Shown here: piece after piece, positions 35,346 through 43,901 of the stretch
Layout of the letters: each line of letters starts with the position of its first letter
Numbering within the stretch: position 1 is the first letter of the stretch
Assembly (NCBI RefSeq): GCF_004804275.1
Contig: NZ_STGI01000003.1
Coordinates: 489,068 to 553,067 of the forward strand
Origin: Herbaspirillum sp. ST 5-3
Lineage (GTDB): Bacteria; Pseudomonadota; Gammaproteobacteria; Burkholderiales; Burkholderiaceae_D
Direction of reading: 5' to 3'
DNA: 64,000 bases
The notes under the pieces: model-generated
What the model was told of the DNA's origin: nothing
Seen by the model: the letters and a program-made list of their open reading frames with translations, nothing else
Databases searched by the model: none
Position numbers and translations under genes: made by a program

Positions 35346-36494
35346 TCATTTTCCGGCGTTGGCATTCTTGGCGACCGCTGTCGGCTGACGGATGAAGCGC
35401 TGGAACACGAACTCGGCAACGTCCGCGACTTCCTGCGGGCTCAGCACCTTGCCCCATGCCGGCATTTCAGTGCCGAGCTTGCCTTCCGTCGTCGCCTTGA
35501 ACAATGCCGTACGGTTCAGCTCCGCCTGCGAAGCCGGGTGCAGGAAATTGCGCGGTTTCGGGTTGATGAAGTAAGCGCGCGGACCGCGTCCGTCGCCGGT
35601 CGTGCCGTGGCAGGTCGCGCAATTGCTCATGTAGAAGGCTGCTCCCTTGACGGCGTCGCCTTTCAGGCCGTTCGGCATCGGCGCCGACATGTCGGCCACC
35701 AGAGTTTTCGTCGAGGACGGCATGCCCGTGCCCGGCATGCCCTGGGGCCGACCGTGGCGCGCCCCGGAAGAGGTGCCGGAGATGCCCGCGGTGTCGTTGG
35801 TGCCCATGAAGCCGGTGCGGATGTAGCTGACGACGGCGTTGATGTCTTCCTTGCTGAGCTGCGTCTTGAATCCCGCCATCGCGGTTTCGGGGCGGCCATA
35901 GGTAATCGACATGATCATGCGCTCAGGCGTGAGCTCCGCCCTCGCTGCCGGCGCGGTGAAGTCGCGCGGAGGCGGGTTCAGGCTGCCTTGTGCGCGGCTG
36001 CGTCCGTCGCCACGGTCGCCGTGGCAGACCGCGCAGTTCCTGCTGTAGACGATACGGCCGCGATTGCTGTCCGCAGTCGCGTTGGCCGGCATGAAGGTGT
36101 TGCGGACATAGTCGACCACCGCTTCGATTTCCTTCTGGCTCAACTGGGTTTTCCAGCCGGTCATCGCCGTGCCGGAGCGGCCATTGGTCACCGATTCGAT
36201 CATGCGTGCGCGGGTGAGCAGCGTCGCTGCTTCGGAGGTCGTGAAGTTGCGCGGCGGCGGCACCAGGCTGCCTTGCGCGCGGCTGTGGCCATCGCCTTTG
36301 TCGCCGTGGCAGACGGAACAGTAGTTGTGATAAATCGCCGCCGGACGGATTTCTCCGCTTGCGGCGGTCGTATGCGCTCCGGCCGAGGCCGGCAAGGGGC
36401 TTGCGCCCAGCCATGCCAATAACAGGAAGGCGAGATGACGGCTGCTGCGGTTGAAGAGTGCGCTTGAGGCGGCTGGCATTCTGATTTTGATCAT
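35346..36494 (-). CDS. Triheme c-type cytochrome with three repeated class I domains
   Basis: A 382-residue exported cytochrome made of three homologous haem domains: CSVCHGDKGDG, CAVCHGDRGDG and CATCHGTTGDG. Each is followed by (P)PRNFT/PRDFT/PRNFL and an MTGW/MAGF/MPAW Met region. Domains 1 and 2 are almost identical, with the repeat RAQGSLxPPPR, a recent internal duplication. The signal peptide ends LPASAGA. The start is not certain: ATG 36494 or 36479; both sit within about 90 bases of a sigma-54 type site. The frame continues upstream to 36710 across that promoter, which argues against longer starts. Confidence 0.85.
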   Translation of the reverse strand: MIKIRMPAASSALFNRSSRHLAFLLLAWLGASPLPASAGAHTTAASGEIRPAAIYHNYCSVCHGDKGDGHSRAQGSLVPPPRNFTTSEAATLLTRARMIESVTNGRSGTAMTGWKTQLSQKEIEAVVDYVRNTFMPANATADSNRGRIVYSRNCAVCHGDRGDGRSRAQGSLNPPPRDFTAPAARAELTPERMIMSITYGRPETAMAGFKTQLSKEDINAVVSYIRTGFMGTNDTAGISGTSSGARHGRPQGMPGTGMPSSTKTLVADMSAPMPNGLKGDAVKGAAFYMSNCATCHGTTGDGRGPRAYFINPKPRNFLHPASQAELNRTALFKATTEGKLGTEMPAWGKVLSPQEVADVAEFVFQRFIRQPTAVAKNANAGK

Positions 36495-36566
36495 GTCTCG
36501 GTGATGGATGCGATTAACAACGGCATGCCGCACGAAGCGACGGTCTTGAATTCTTGGAGCGAAGGT

Positions 36567-36584
36567 TAGCAAGAATGATGCCTG
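36567..36584 (-). promoter_or_regulatory. Sigma-54 type promoter for the triheme cytochrome gene
   Basis: On the minus strand CAGGCATCATTCTTGCTA: GG, ten bases, GC, with TTGCT; the T before GG is A. It is paired back-to-back with the plus-strand site at 36655. Confidence 0.6.
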
Positions 36585-36595
36585 ACGGAATGTTT

Positions 36596-36621
36596 TTCTC
36601 GGCAAGAGAGTTGCCCGAGAA
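36596..36621. promoter_or_regulatory. Dyad between two divergent sigma-54 type promoters
   Basis: TTCTCGG (36596-36602) and CCGAGAA (36615-36621) form a perfect 7-bp dyad with a 12-base spacer, centred midway between the promoters at 36567 and 36655. The TTCTC/GAGAA ends recall the palindromes at 14514-14696. A candidate activator binding site serving both directions. Confidence 0.5.
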
Positions 36622-36654
36622 GCCGTCTGCGCCTTGAAAGGAGCGCTATACAAA

Positions 36655-36671
36655 TTGGTACGGTGCTTGCT
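36655..36671 (+). promoter_or_regulatory. Sigma-54 type promoter for the NHL lipoprotein gene
   Basis: TTGGTACGGTGCTTGCT: GG (36657-36658), ten bases, GC (36669-36670), full TTGCT; one mismatch to TTGGCACG. It is 70 bases before ATG 36741. Confidence 0.78.
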
Positions 36672-36740
36672 TGAAGCGTGCTCCCTGGCAAGTAATTCCT
36701 GTTTGGTCAATTTTCATTGCAATACAAAGGCGTAACGAAT

Positions 36741-37850
36741 ATGAAAAAGCGTGCATCTCTCAGAGCGTTGCTCGGTCTGGTCGAATTGGCAGGCGTACTG
36801 TTGGTGGCAGGTTGCGCCGCGCCGCCGGGGCCGCCGCGCGTGGTGGAAAAACCGGTGTTCCCGGCGGCGCCGGATCAGCCGCGCTTCTATTACGAGCGCA
36901 GCATCTATACCAGCGCGGATGTGGTGAAGCAGGACCAGAATGCGGAACTGCGGCGCATGCTGACCGGCGAGTCACGCGTCGGCGAAGGCATGGCCAAACC
37001 CTACGGCGTCGCTGTATACCAGGGGCGCGTGTTCGTCAGCGATACGGCAGTGCAAGCGGTCATGGTGTTCGACATCCCGGGCCAGAAGTTTTTCAAGATC
37101 GGCGAGGACGAGCCGGGGCGCCTGATGATGCCGATCGGCCTGGATGTGGACGGCAAGGGCAACCTCTATGTCGTGGATGCCACGGCCAAGCAGGTGGTGG
37201 TGTATGACAAGGACGGCAAATTCCTGCGCACCGTCGGCAATGCCAAGTTCTTTTCGCGGCCGTCCGGCATTGCAGTCGATTCCGAAGGTGCGCGCGTGTA
37301 TGTCGTCGATACCGGTTCCGTCACGAATGAAGAGCATCGCGTGCGCGTCTTCGATGCGCAGGACGGCAAGCATTTGTTCGACATCGGCAAGCGTGGAAAC
37401 GCTAAAGGAGAATTCAATCTGCCGCGCGATGTGGTGATCGGCCAGGATGGCCTGATTTACGTCGTCGACGGCGGCAATTTCCGTGTCCAGGCATTCCGCA
37501 CCGACGGCACCTTTGTGCGGGCCTTCGGCGAAGTCGGCCGCCGCAGCGGCCAGTTCTCGCGCCCGAAGGAGGCCGCGGTGGATCCTGACGGGAATATCTA
37601 CGTAGTCGATACCGCCTTCGGCAATTTCCAGATCTTCAATCCCGAAGGGCAGTTGCTGCTCCCGGTCGGCAGCCGCAGTGAAAAGGATGGCATGGCGAAG
37701 TACATGCTACCCGCCGGCATTGCGATCGACGGCGACGGACGCGTGTATGTTGCCGATCAATTCTTCCGCAAGGTCGACGTCTACCGGCCGGCCAAGCTGG
37801 CTGAAGGCGCTGGATTCACGGCCAGGCCGGAACCGAAAGCGAAGCAGTGA
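36741..37850 (+). CDS. NHL-repeat beta-propeller lipoprotein
   Basis: A 369-residue protein with lipoprotein signal (LLVAGCAAPP). About six NHL-type repeats follow, each with a turn such as VDGKGNLYVVD, VDSEGARVYVVD, IGQDGLIYVVD, VDPDGNIYVVD and IDGDGRVYVAD. NHL propellers act as protein or ligand binding scaffolds; no enzyme motif is seen. Homologous lipoproteins are encoded at 46724 and 47718. It carries its own sigma-54 type promoter, so it belongs with the electron-transfer genes. It may assemble or stabilise periplasmic or outer-membrane cytochrome complexes (inference). Confidence 0.88.
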   Translation: MKKRASLRALLGLVELAGVLLVAGCAAPPGPPRVVEKPVFPAAPDQPRFYYERSIYTSADVVKQDQNAELRRMLTGESRVGEGMAKPYGVAVYQGRVFVSDTAVQAVMVFDIPGQKFFKIGEDEPGRLMMPIGLDVDGKGNLYVVDATAKQVVVYDKDGKFLRTVGNAKFFSRPSGIAVDSEGARVYVVDTGSVTNEEHRVRVFDAQDGKHLFDIGKRGNAKGEFNLPRDVVIGQDGLIYVVDGGNFRVQAFRTDGTFVRAFGEVGRRSGQFSRPKEAAVDPDGNIYVVDTAFGNFQIFNPEGQLLLPVGSRSEKDGMAKYMLPAGIAIDGDGRVYVADQFFRKVDVYRPAKLAEGAGFTARPEPKAKQ

Positions 37851-38192
37851 TTTCGTTCCAGCAATCAAGAAGTGCTTCTTGCATTCAGGAACTGGTATGG
37901 GGTAGTACGAATTGCCTGTTTTCTCATGTGCTTACCCGAGCGTGGCGTGTCGCCGGATGGCGCTCTTCCTATGGAAATCGGAGTAGCGATTTGGGTGGGT
38001 GCTGTGAGAAACCGGCGCCAGGGTCGAAGGCTATCGTGGCGCAAAGTCGATAGCCTGCGCTTCTGATTTGGGTCAATTGTGTATCTGGCTTGAAACTTGC
38101 TCATCTTGATCCCAAGCAACTGATTCGTTGTAGGGGAACAGGGAGCATGTCGAAAGGCATGTAGTCAATAAAAAATGCAGGAATCGAAAATC
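37851..38192 (+). other. 342-bp intergenic region with dyad and promoter
   Basis: No gene seen. It holds a tight palindrome CAAGAAGTGCTTCTTG (37866-37881) just past the NHL stop, a perfect 9-bp dyad AGGCTATCG/CGATAGCCT (38028-38036, 38048-38056), and the sigma-54 type promoter at 38085. The dyad ends 29 bases before the promoter and is a candidate regulator site. Confidence 0.55.
38085..38101 (+). promoter_or_regulatory. Sigma-54 type promoter for the tetraheme cytochrome
   Basis: CTGGCTTGAAACTTGCT: GG (38087-38088), ten bases, GC (38099-38100), TGGC and TTGCT both intact. About 92 bases before ATG 38193. It probably drives the tetraheme gene and perhaps the long downstream cluster. Confidence 0.75.
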
Positions 38193-39092
38193 ATGAAAAT
38201 GAATTTGGTGAAAGACGTCATGTCGCGAGTGGCCGGTACAGTGGCCGTCGTGCTGTTGGGGGCGGGAGTGTTCGCCTCGCCGGATGTATCGGCGGGTATC
38301 GCGAACACCAAGCACAACCTGGGGAGCAGCGCGGGCCCCGCGGAACGGGTCAACTCGTTCAGCGGCACCGGCGAAATTTGCGTGTTCTGTCACACGCCTC
38401 ACGGATCGGAAACCTCAGCCACGGTCCCTTTGTGGAACCGGGTGTTGTCGTCGCCGACGATCTATACCACGTACAACAGCCTTGGCACTTCCAGTCTGGA
38501 CGGCTCGACGGCACCGGTCGGTTCTGTATCGCTTGCCTGTCTGTCGTGCCATGACGGTACGCAGGCAATGAACGTGATGATCAACCAGCCTGGTTCGGGT
38601 GGCTATAACCCGGCCGGCGCTGCGCTCACCGGCACCTGGACGGGCGACCACCAGACCGACGGCAAGATCGCCGACGGCTTGATCACCTTGATCGGCAAGG
38701 ATCTGCGCAACGACCATCCGATCGGCATCCAGTACGCGGGTGGCCCGAAGGCGGGCACTGTGCCGGCTGCGCCGGCTGCCTATGCCAGCACGGCGTTCCG
38801 TGACGGCGACTTCAAGGATACGAAGTCGGCGGTGTTGAACGGTCAGTCGGTATGGTGGGTGGATACCTCGGTCGGTACGGCCGGTTCACGCGAAAAGACT
38901 GACATGCAGCTCTACACGCGTGCCGACGTGACCTCGGTAAACAAGGATGGCGACGGCAACACCATGACGCTGTCGGGCGCACAGCCTTACGTCGAATGCG
39001 CAAGCTGCCACGATCCGCATACCGAAAACACCACCTTCCTTCGCATTCCCAATACGGGCAGTGCAGTGTGCCTGGCTTGCCATACCAAGTAA
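38193..39092 (+). CDS. Tetraheme c-type cytochrome
   Basis: A 299-residue exported protein with four CxxCH motifs: CVFCH, CLSCH, CASCH and CLACH. Signal region about residues 1-31 (ending DVSAG). The first half (NTKHNL, CVFCHTPHG, LWNR, CLSCHDGTQA) is clearly homologous to the N-terminus of the 11-haem protein at 48788, so the two share a module. ATG 38193 is preceded by AGGA; an in-frame ATG at 38175 gives a slightly longer n-region. Location may be periplasmic or extracellular. A hairpin region and the parvulin/barrel pair follow. Confidence 0.87.
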   Translation: MKMNLVKDVMSRVAGTVAVVLLGAGVFASPDVSAGIANTKHNLGSSAGPAERVNSFSGTGEICVFCHTPHGSETSATVPLWNRVLSSPTIYTTYNSLGTSSLDGSTAPVGSVSLACLSCHDGTQAMNVMINQPGSGGYNPAGAALTGTWTGDHQTDGKIADGLITLIGKDLRNDHPIGIQYAGGPKAGTVPAAPAAYASTAFRDGDFKDTKSAVLNGQSVWWVDTSVGTAGSREKTDMQLYTRADVTSVNKDGDGNTMTLSGAQPYVECASCHDPHTENTTFLRIPNTGSAVCLACHTK

Positions 39093-39155
39093 TTCACTGA
39101 CTGCTTGACCAACAGGGGCGGGCAGGGAGACTTGTCTGCCCCTTATTTGTGGTGC

Positions 39156-39222
39156 CTCATGAATGACAATGCGCACGCCTCGCATTACTGCGCGGCGAAG
39201 AGGGAGCGTTGTCATTCATGAG
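39156..39222. repeat. Perfect 14-bp inverted repeat between cytochrome and parvulin genes
   Basis: CTCATGAATGACAA (39156-39169) and TTGTCATTCATGAG (39209-39222) are exact inverted copies with a 39-base GC-rich spacer. No T-run follows. It could be a long-range RNA hairpin controlling expression of the parvulin/barrel genes, or a large operator. Confidence 0.65.
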
Positions 39223-39267
39223 ACAGGAATCCAACGGGCCCGGCCTGTGAACGAGAGGTTTGACGAG

Positions 39268-40281
39268 ATGAAAACAATGCAAAGACATTCATGCGGCGCA
39301 GCGCTTCTGTCGCTGGCCTTGCTGGGAGCCGCGGCACCCGCGTTCAGCGCCAATGCACAGCCGGCGGTGTTTGCGAAGGTGGGCGACACGGTCATTACCC
39401 AGGACGACTACAGTGCCGCCTTTGCGGTCGCTTCGCGCGGCAAGTTCTATCACGGCAAGCCGCCGGAAAACGAAATCGCCGCTCTGCAGCGTGAAGTCGG
39501 CGAGCAACTGGTTGCGCGCGTGCTGCTGTTGCGCGAAGCGCGGCAGCGCGGCATCAAGCCCGACGCCGGCGAAATCCAGAATACGCTCGCGGGTTACGAG
39601 CAGCGCTATGCCGGCAGCGAACAGTGGAAAAAGAATCGCAGCAAGATGATTCCGCAAGTGACCGTGCGACTCGAAGAGGAAAGCCTGCTGGGGCAACTCG
39701 AAAAGAGCGTGCGCAACGTGCCCAAGCCCGCGCTCAAGGACGTCAAGGCGTATTACGAAGCCAATCCGCAGAAATTCACCGAACCCGAACAGATGCGTGT
39801 CTCGGTGATCCTGTTGAAGGTCGATCCTTCGTCGCCATCCGCCGCCTGGATCAAGGCCGAGGAAGAGGCGCGCGATCTGGTCAAGAAGCTGCGCGCCGGC
39901 GCGGATTTCGCCGCCACCGCGAAAGCGCGTTCCGGCGACGGCTCGGCACAGCAGGGTGGCGACATGGGCTATCTGCATAGCGGCATGCTGCCGGACGGTA
40001 CGGAAGCGGTCCTCAAGGCGCTCAAGAACGGTGAAATTTCCAATCCGGTCCAGGTGCTGGAAGGCATGGCGATCCTCAAGCTGACCGACCGCAAGCCGGC
40101 CCGGCTCAACAGTTTCGAAACGGTCCAGAACCGCGCGCAGGATCTGCTGCAGCGCGATCGCTCGGACCAGGCGTGGAGCAAGCTCATTGCCGACCTGAAG
40201 AAAAAGACGCCGGCGCAAATCGACCAGTCTCGCTACCTGCCGCTGGCCGAGCAAGCAGGCGGGCGTCCGGCGACGAAATGA
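39268..40281 (+). CDS. Periplasmic parvulin-type peptidyl-prolyl isomerase/chaperone
   Basis: A 337-residue protein with signal peptide ending AFSAN, a SurA-N-like helical region (about 35-150), then a PpiC/rotamase domain (about 180-285; motifs VSVILLKVDP, ADFAATAKARSGDGSAQQGG and MGYLHSGMLP). Such proteins fold outer-membrane barrels. It sits 47 bases before a barrel gene, so it is probably a dedicated chaperone for it. ATG 39268 is preceded by GAGAGG and GACGAG; the frame is open upstream through the inverted repeat, but that part has no signal peptide. Confidence 0.88.
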   Translation: MKTMQRHSCGAALLSLALLGAAAPAFSANAQPAVFAKVGDTVITQDDYSAAFAVASRGKFYHGKPPENEIAALQREVGEQLVARVLLLREARQRGIKPDAGEIQNTLAGYEQRYAGSEQWKKNRSKMIPQVTVRLEEESLLGQLEKSVRNVPKPALKDVKAYYEANPQKFTEPEQMRVSVILLKVDPSSPSAAWIKAEEEARDLVKKLRAGADFAATAKARSGDGSAQQGGDMGYLHSGMLPDGTEAVLKALKNGEISNPVQVLEGMAILKLTDRKPARLNSFETVQNRAQDLLQRDRSDQAWSKLIADLKKKTPAQIDQSRYLPLAEQAGGRPATK

Positions 40282-40328
40282 CAAATGGCCGTTGCGATTG
40301 TCCATTTGCGCAGTGAACGGGGTGTGAC

Positions 40329-42374
40329 GTGGCTGCAGCACCGGGAAAGCGTGTCTCGATTTCGCCAATCTTGTGCATGGCGTTATCGGCACTGCTTTGG
40401 CCGCGCAGCGCGTTCCCCGCATTGCCTCCCGCCAGTTCCGGACAATCGGCGGAAAGCACCGAATCAAACGCTGCGCCAGGCAAGCCGGCGCAACTCAGTC
40501 CCGCCGCTGCTGCCGACGCCAGCGCGGCGGAACAGGCGCCGGGTTGGGTTATCCCCCGTGTGCGCCTGGGCGGCACCATCTCCTATGACACGCGCACGGA
40601 TTTCGGCGAGGGGCGAAAGATGCAACAGCGCGGCCTGAATGCCACCCTGCGCGCGGCGACCGAGACCTATATCTGGCAACCCTGGCTTGCGCAGGTGGGC
40701 GGCAACGTGAATTTCTCCACCGCGCACAACAGCAATACCAAGAATCAGGCGGATTTCAGCAGCTCCAGCAATTCGAAAAACGGCGTCGTGACCGGTTCCG
40801 CGCAACTCCGCGTATTGCCGCAAAGCCGTTTTCCGTTCGAGGCGCACATCGAGCGCACCGACAACCGGATGGCGAGCGACTCGATACCCACCGTCGGCTT
40901 CGCGAGCCAGCGCATCGGCTTTACCCAGCAGTACCTGCGCACTGACGGCGACGCCTACTTCGGCTGGGACCGCAGCACCCAGGACAGCGACACCAGCGGC
41001 AAGGACCGTCAGGACAATCTGCAATTGACGCTCTCGCACAACATGGAAACACAGCGCTTCCAGTTCAGCGCCACCCGCGCGCGCAACGAGCATGCCATGA
41101 CCGGCGAGTCGACAACACAGAATAACCTGTCGCTGCAGCACAGCTATACCGCAATCGAGGACGTGTCATTGGAAACGATGGCCAACGTCAGCAGCTCCGG
41201 CTACCACCTGGTGCAGACGGAAAACGACACCAAACTGATGCAGGTCAGCAGCATAGCGTTCTGGCGACCGGAAGAAATGCCGCTGACGCTCACCGGCGGC
41301 GTGCGCATGCTGGCACTGGCCGCCGACACCGGTACCTTCACCACCGCCGACACCACCATCAGCGCAGCGGCGAAACTGCGCAATGCCAATGTCAATGTCG
41401 GCATGAGCTATGACTTCGGCAAGTTCACGCATTTGAATGCATCGGCCAACGCCAACCACCTCGACAGCAACGGCTCCACTGCGGGCACTGCGAATGAATC
41501 GGTCGGCCTGACCTATCAACCACAAGCGATTCGCTTTTCCTCCTTCCAGTACAACTGGTCGACGACCGCGACGGCCACCAACCAGACTGGCGGCAACAAC
41601 ACCGGCCGGCAGTTGACGCTACAACTGTCGCACAACCTGAACCGCAGCTTTCAACTCGATGGCGGTTCCACCATCACGGTCGAGCTCAGCCAGGCACTCT
41701 CCGCACTGGCCAGCAGCGGCCGCCAGAGCACCACGTTTGCACCCGGCTCGGCAGCCACGAAGCAGGTGACGCACGGTGCGGCGGTGTCATGGAGCATGAG
41801 CGGAGATGCAGGCATGGCGCAGTTGCGCCTGAGCGCCAGCGATTCGCGCAGCCTCGACGGCAACCAGGATTATTTTCAGATGATCAATTTCCAGGCGTCG
41901 AGCAACCTGTCGACGAGTGCGAACACTTCCTGGAACGGCAGCCTCACGGTGCAAGCCGTTCGGCAAGGCAGCAACCAGCCTTTCCTGGTGGCGCCGATCG
42001 GTACGCAGCCCGCCGGCATTTATCAGGGCACGACCTACGATGGTCAGTTCAAGACCACCTCCAGCGGCGCCCTGACATACCAGAACCAGCGCCTGTTCGG
42101 CGTGCGCCGCCTGCGTTTCGTGTCCGACCTGCGGCTCAACAGCGAAGCCTTGCTGCCCATGCTCGGCGGGCCGACCGACCAGGAGATGGCCGCATGGGAA
42201 AACCGGGTGGATTACTGGATCGGACGCACCATGCTGCGGGTGAACACCCTGGTGGCGCGCACCAAGGTGCCATTCGTGAAGAAGACGACCGACGGGGTAC
42301 AGGAGATTGCCAGCAGCACGCACCTGAACAAATCGATCATGTTCTCGGTGTCACGCGGATTTGGAGATTTTTAG
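40329..42374 (+). CDS. Outer-membrane beta-barrel of the second electron-transfer locus
   Basis: A 681-residue protein with signal peptide (KR-containing n-region, ending SAFPA), an Ala/Pro/Ser-rich spacer, then many amphipathic strands (PRVRLGGTISYDTRTDF onward) and a terminal strand SIMFSVSRGFGDF ending in Phe, as barrels do. It is not obviously similar to the four MtrB proteins but has similar size. The cytochrome neighbours suggest the porin part of a different porin-cytochrome complex. GTG 40329 is the likely start; ATG 40377 is an alternative with a shorter signal peptide. No cysteine haem motifs. Confidence 0.82.
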   Translation: MAAAPGKRVSISPILCMALSALLWPRSAFPALPPASSGQSAESTESNAAPGKPAQLSPAAAADASAAEQAPGWVIPRVRLGGTISYDTRTDFGEGRKMQQRGLNATLRAATETYIWQPWLAQVGGNVNFSTAHNSNTKNQADFSSSSNSKNGVVTGSAQLRVLPQSRFPFEAHIERTDNRMASDSIPTVGFASQRIGFTQQYLRTDGDAYFGWDRSTQDSDTSGKDRQDNLQLTLSHNMETQRFQFSATRARNEHAMTGESTTQNNLSLQHSYTAIEDVSLETMANVSSSGYHLVQTENDTKLMQVSSIAFWRPEEMPLTLTGGVRMLALAADTGTFTTADTTISAAAKLRNANVNVGMSYDFGKFTHLNASANANHLDSNGSTAGTANESVGLTYQPQAIRFSSFQYNWSTTATATNQTGGNNTGRQLTLQLSHNLNRSFQLDGGSTITVELSQALSALASSGRQSTTFAPGSAATKQVTHGAAVSWSMSGDAGMAQLRLSASDSRSLDGNQDYFQMINFQASSNLSTSANTSWNGSLTVQAVRQGSNQPFLVAPIGTQPAGIYQGTTYDGQFKTTSSGALTYQNQRLFGVRRLRFVSDLRLNSEALLPMLGGPTDQEMAAWENRVDYWIGRTMLRVNTLVARTKVPFVKKTTDGVQEIASSTHLNKSIMFSVSRGFGDF

Positions 42375-42428
42375 CGGGTGAATGGATTTGGTTTTTTTAT
42401 CGTTGTAATTGCATGAAAGGTGGTTGAG

Positions 42429-42887
42429 ATGTTAAGGCTAATGCATTACAGCAGGACTTTCAGGACGGTCTTGCTGCTGTTGATGATCCTGACAGCCGGG
42501 CTGGCCGATATGCGCGATGCCCGCGCGGAGTATGGCGACGTCGTTATCAATAATTATTCGGATGGCGCGGGGATGCGGCCGGCGATCTTCCCGCACTGGT
42601 TCCACCGCATCCGGTTCCGCTGCAAGGTATGCCATGCCGACCTTGGCTTCAAGTTCAAGGCGGGCGGCAACGAGATCAACATGGTGAAGATCATCGACGG
42701 CCAGTATTGCGGCGCCTGCCACAACGGCAACATCGCCTGGTCGGTCGAGAACTGCAACCTCTGCCATTCCGGCAAACCGGGTACGCCGACGCAAGTGCAC
42801 GAGAGCACCATCAATTCGCTGGTGGTGCCGGCCAATAGCGCGGTCAGCGCAGCGCCTGCGCAATCAACCCCACAGCCGAAGAAATAA
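42429..42887 (+). CDS. Triheme c-type cytochrome (c7-like), copy A
   Basis: A 152-residue exported protein with signal peptide ending ARAEY and three motifs: CKVCH, CGACH and CNLCH. The layout FPHWFHRIRFRCKVCH and IIDGQYCGACHNGNIAW is shared almost exactly with the protein at 46326. His residues of FPHWFH probably supply distal ligands, as in cytochrome c7/c3 folds. ATG 42429 lies behind AAAGGTGG. First gene of a run of nine closely packed genes ending at 51388. Confidence 0.87.
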   Translation: MLRLMHYSRTFRTVLLLLMILTAGLADMRDARAEYGDVVINNYSDGAGMRPAIFPHWFHRIRFRCKVCHADLGFKFKAGGNEINMVKIIDGQYCGACHNGNIAWSVENCNLCHSGKPGTPTQVHESTINSLVVPANSAVSAAPAQSTPQPKK

Positions 42888-42896
42888 GGAGCAATC

Positions 42897-43901
42897 ATGA
42901 ACAGTTCTCTCATGCTCCGCGCAAGCGTTTTTGCCCTGGCAATCGGCGTCATTTCGCTGCGCGCGGGCGCAACCGACCTGCCCAACGGAAAAGCCGTTTT
43001 CGACAGCACCTGTTCCGCGTGCCACAGCACCGGCGCGGCGGGCGCTCCCAAGCTCGGCGATGCCGCCGCGTGGGCTCCCCGCATCAAGTCCGGTCCGCAG
43101 GCACTTTATGCCAGCGCATTGAAAGGCAAAGGCGTGATGCCGCCCAAGGGTGGCAACAACAGCCTGTCGGATGCCCAGGTGCAGGCAGCGGTGAATTACA
43201 TGATCGGCCAGGCGGACGCCAAGGCTGGCGCGAAAACGGTCGCGGCGAAACCGGCTGAAGCGCCAAAGCCTGCTGCTGCACCAGCGCCAGCGCCAGCACC
43301 GGCACCGGCACCGGCGGTCGCGGCGACGGCACCCGCACCGGCAGTACCCCCGGCTCCTGCGATGGTCCCGGTCGCGTCCGGCCCGATCGTCAACGTCAAC
43401 AACTTCAATCGCCTGATGAAACCGCCGGCGCAGCGCAACCTGCCGCCGCCGCAGGACGGGATCCACGATCCGGCCAACGATGGCACGCATTCGCTGCTGC
43501 CTCCGCTTACGGCGTTCGCCACCTTCGAGAAAGGCGTGAGCGGCAACCGGGTCGACTGGGTGAAGACGCTGGCCGACGGCAAGATCGCGCCGCGTTTCGA
43601 TCGCAACGATCCCAATGCCAAGCCGATGGTGATGGACCTGAACATCGTGCGTGAAGTGAAGGGCTCGATGCCGGACGTGGTGTATCCGCACAAGCAGCAT
43701 ACGGAGTGGCTGGATTGTTCCAACTGCCATCCCGCGATCTTCGTGCCGCAAAAGGGTGCGAACCAGATCAGCATGGCAGCCATCCTGCTCGGACAGAAAT
43801 GCGGCGTGTGCCATGGCAAGGTTGCGTTCCCGGTATCGGAATGCCGCCGCTGCCACTCCAAGAGCAAGCCGATGGCCGTGAAGGCTGAAGCCAAGCCATG
43901 A
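42897..43901 (+). CDS. Fused cytochrome: c5-like monoheme domain plus c7-like triheme domain
   Basis: A 334-residue exported protein. Residues about 20-105 are a cytochrome c5-like domain (CSACH, GAAGAPKLGDAAAWAPRI, MPPKGG) nearly identical to the stand-alone protein at 33561. An Ala/Pro linker (about 110-160) joins it to a triheme domain (CSNCH, CGVCH, CRRCH) nearly the same as the protein at 45796 (YPHKQHTEWLDCSNCH, GIHDPAND). Four haems in total. It looks like a fusion of two modules that also exist separately in the locus, a built-in electron wire. ATG follows AAGGAGCAATC; the stop overlaps the next start by four bases. Confidence 0.9.
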   Translation: MNSSLMLRASVFALAIGVISLRAGATDLPNGKAVFDSTCSACHSTGAAGAPKLGDAAAWAPRIKSGPQALYASALKGKGVMPPKGGNNSLSDAQVQAAVNYMIGQADAKAGAKTVAAKPAEAPKPAAAPAPAPAPAPAPAVAATAPAPAVPPAPAMVPVASGPIVNVNNFNRLMKPPAQRNLPPPQDGIHDPANDGTHSLLPPLTAFATFEKGVSGNRVDWVKTLADGKIAPRFDRNDPNAKPMVMDLNIVREVKGSMPDVVYPHKQHTEWLDCSNCHPAIFVPQKGANQISMAAILLGQKCGVCHGKVAFPVSECRRCHSKSKPMAVKAEAKP

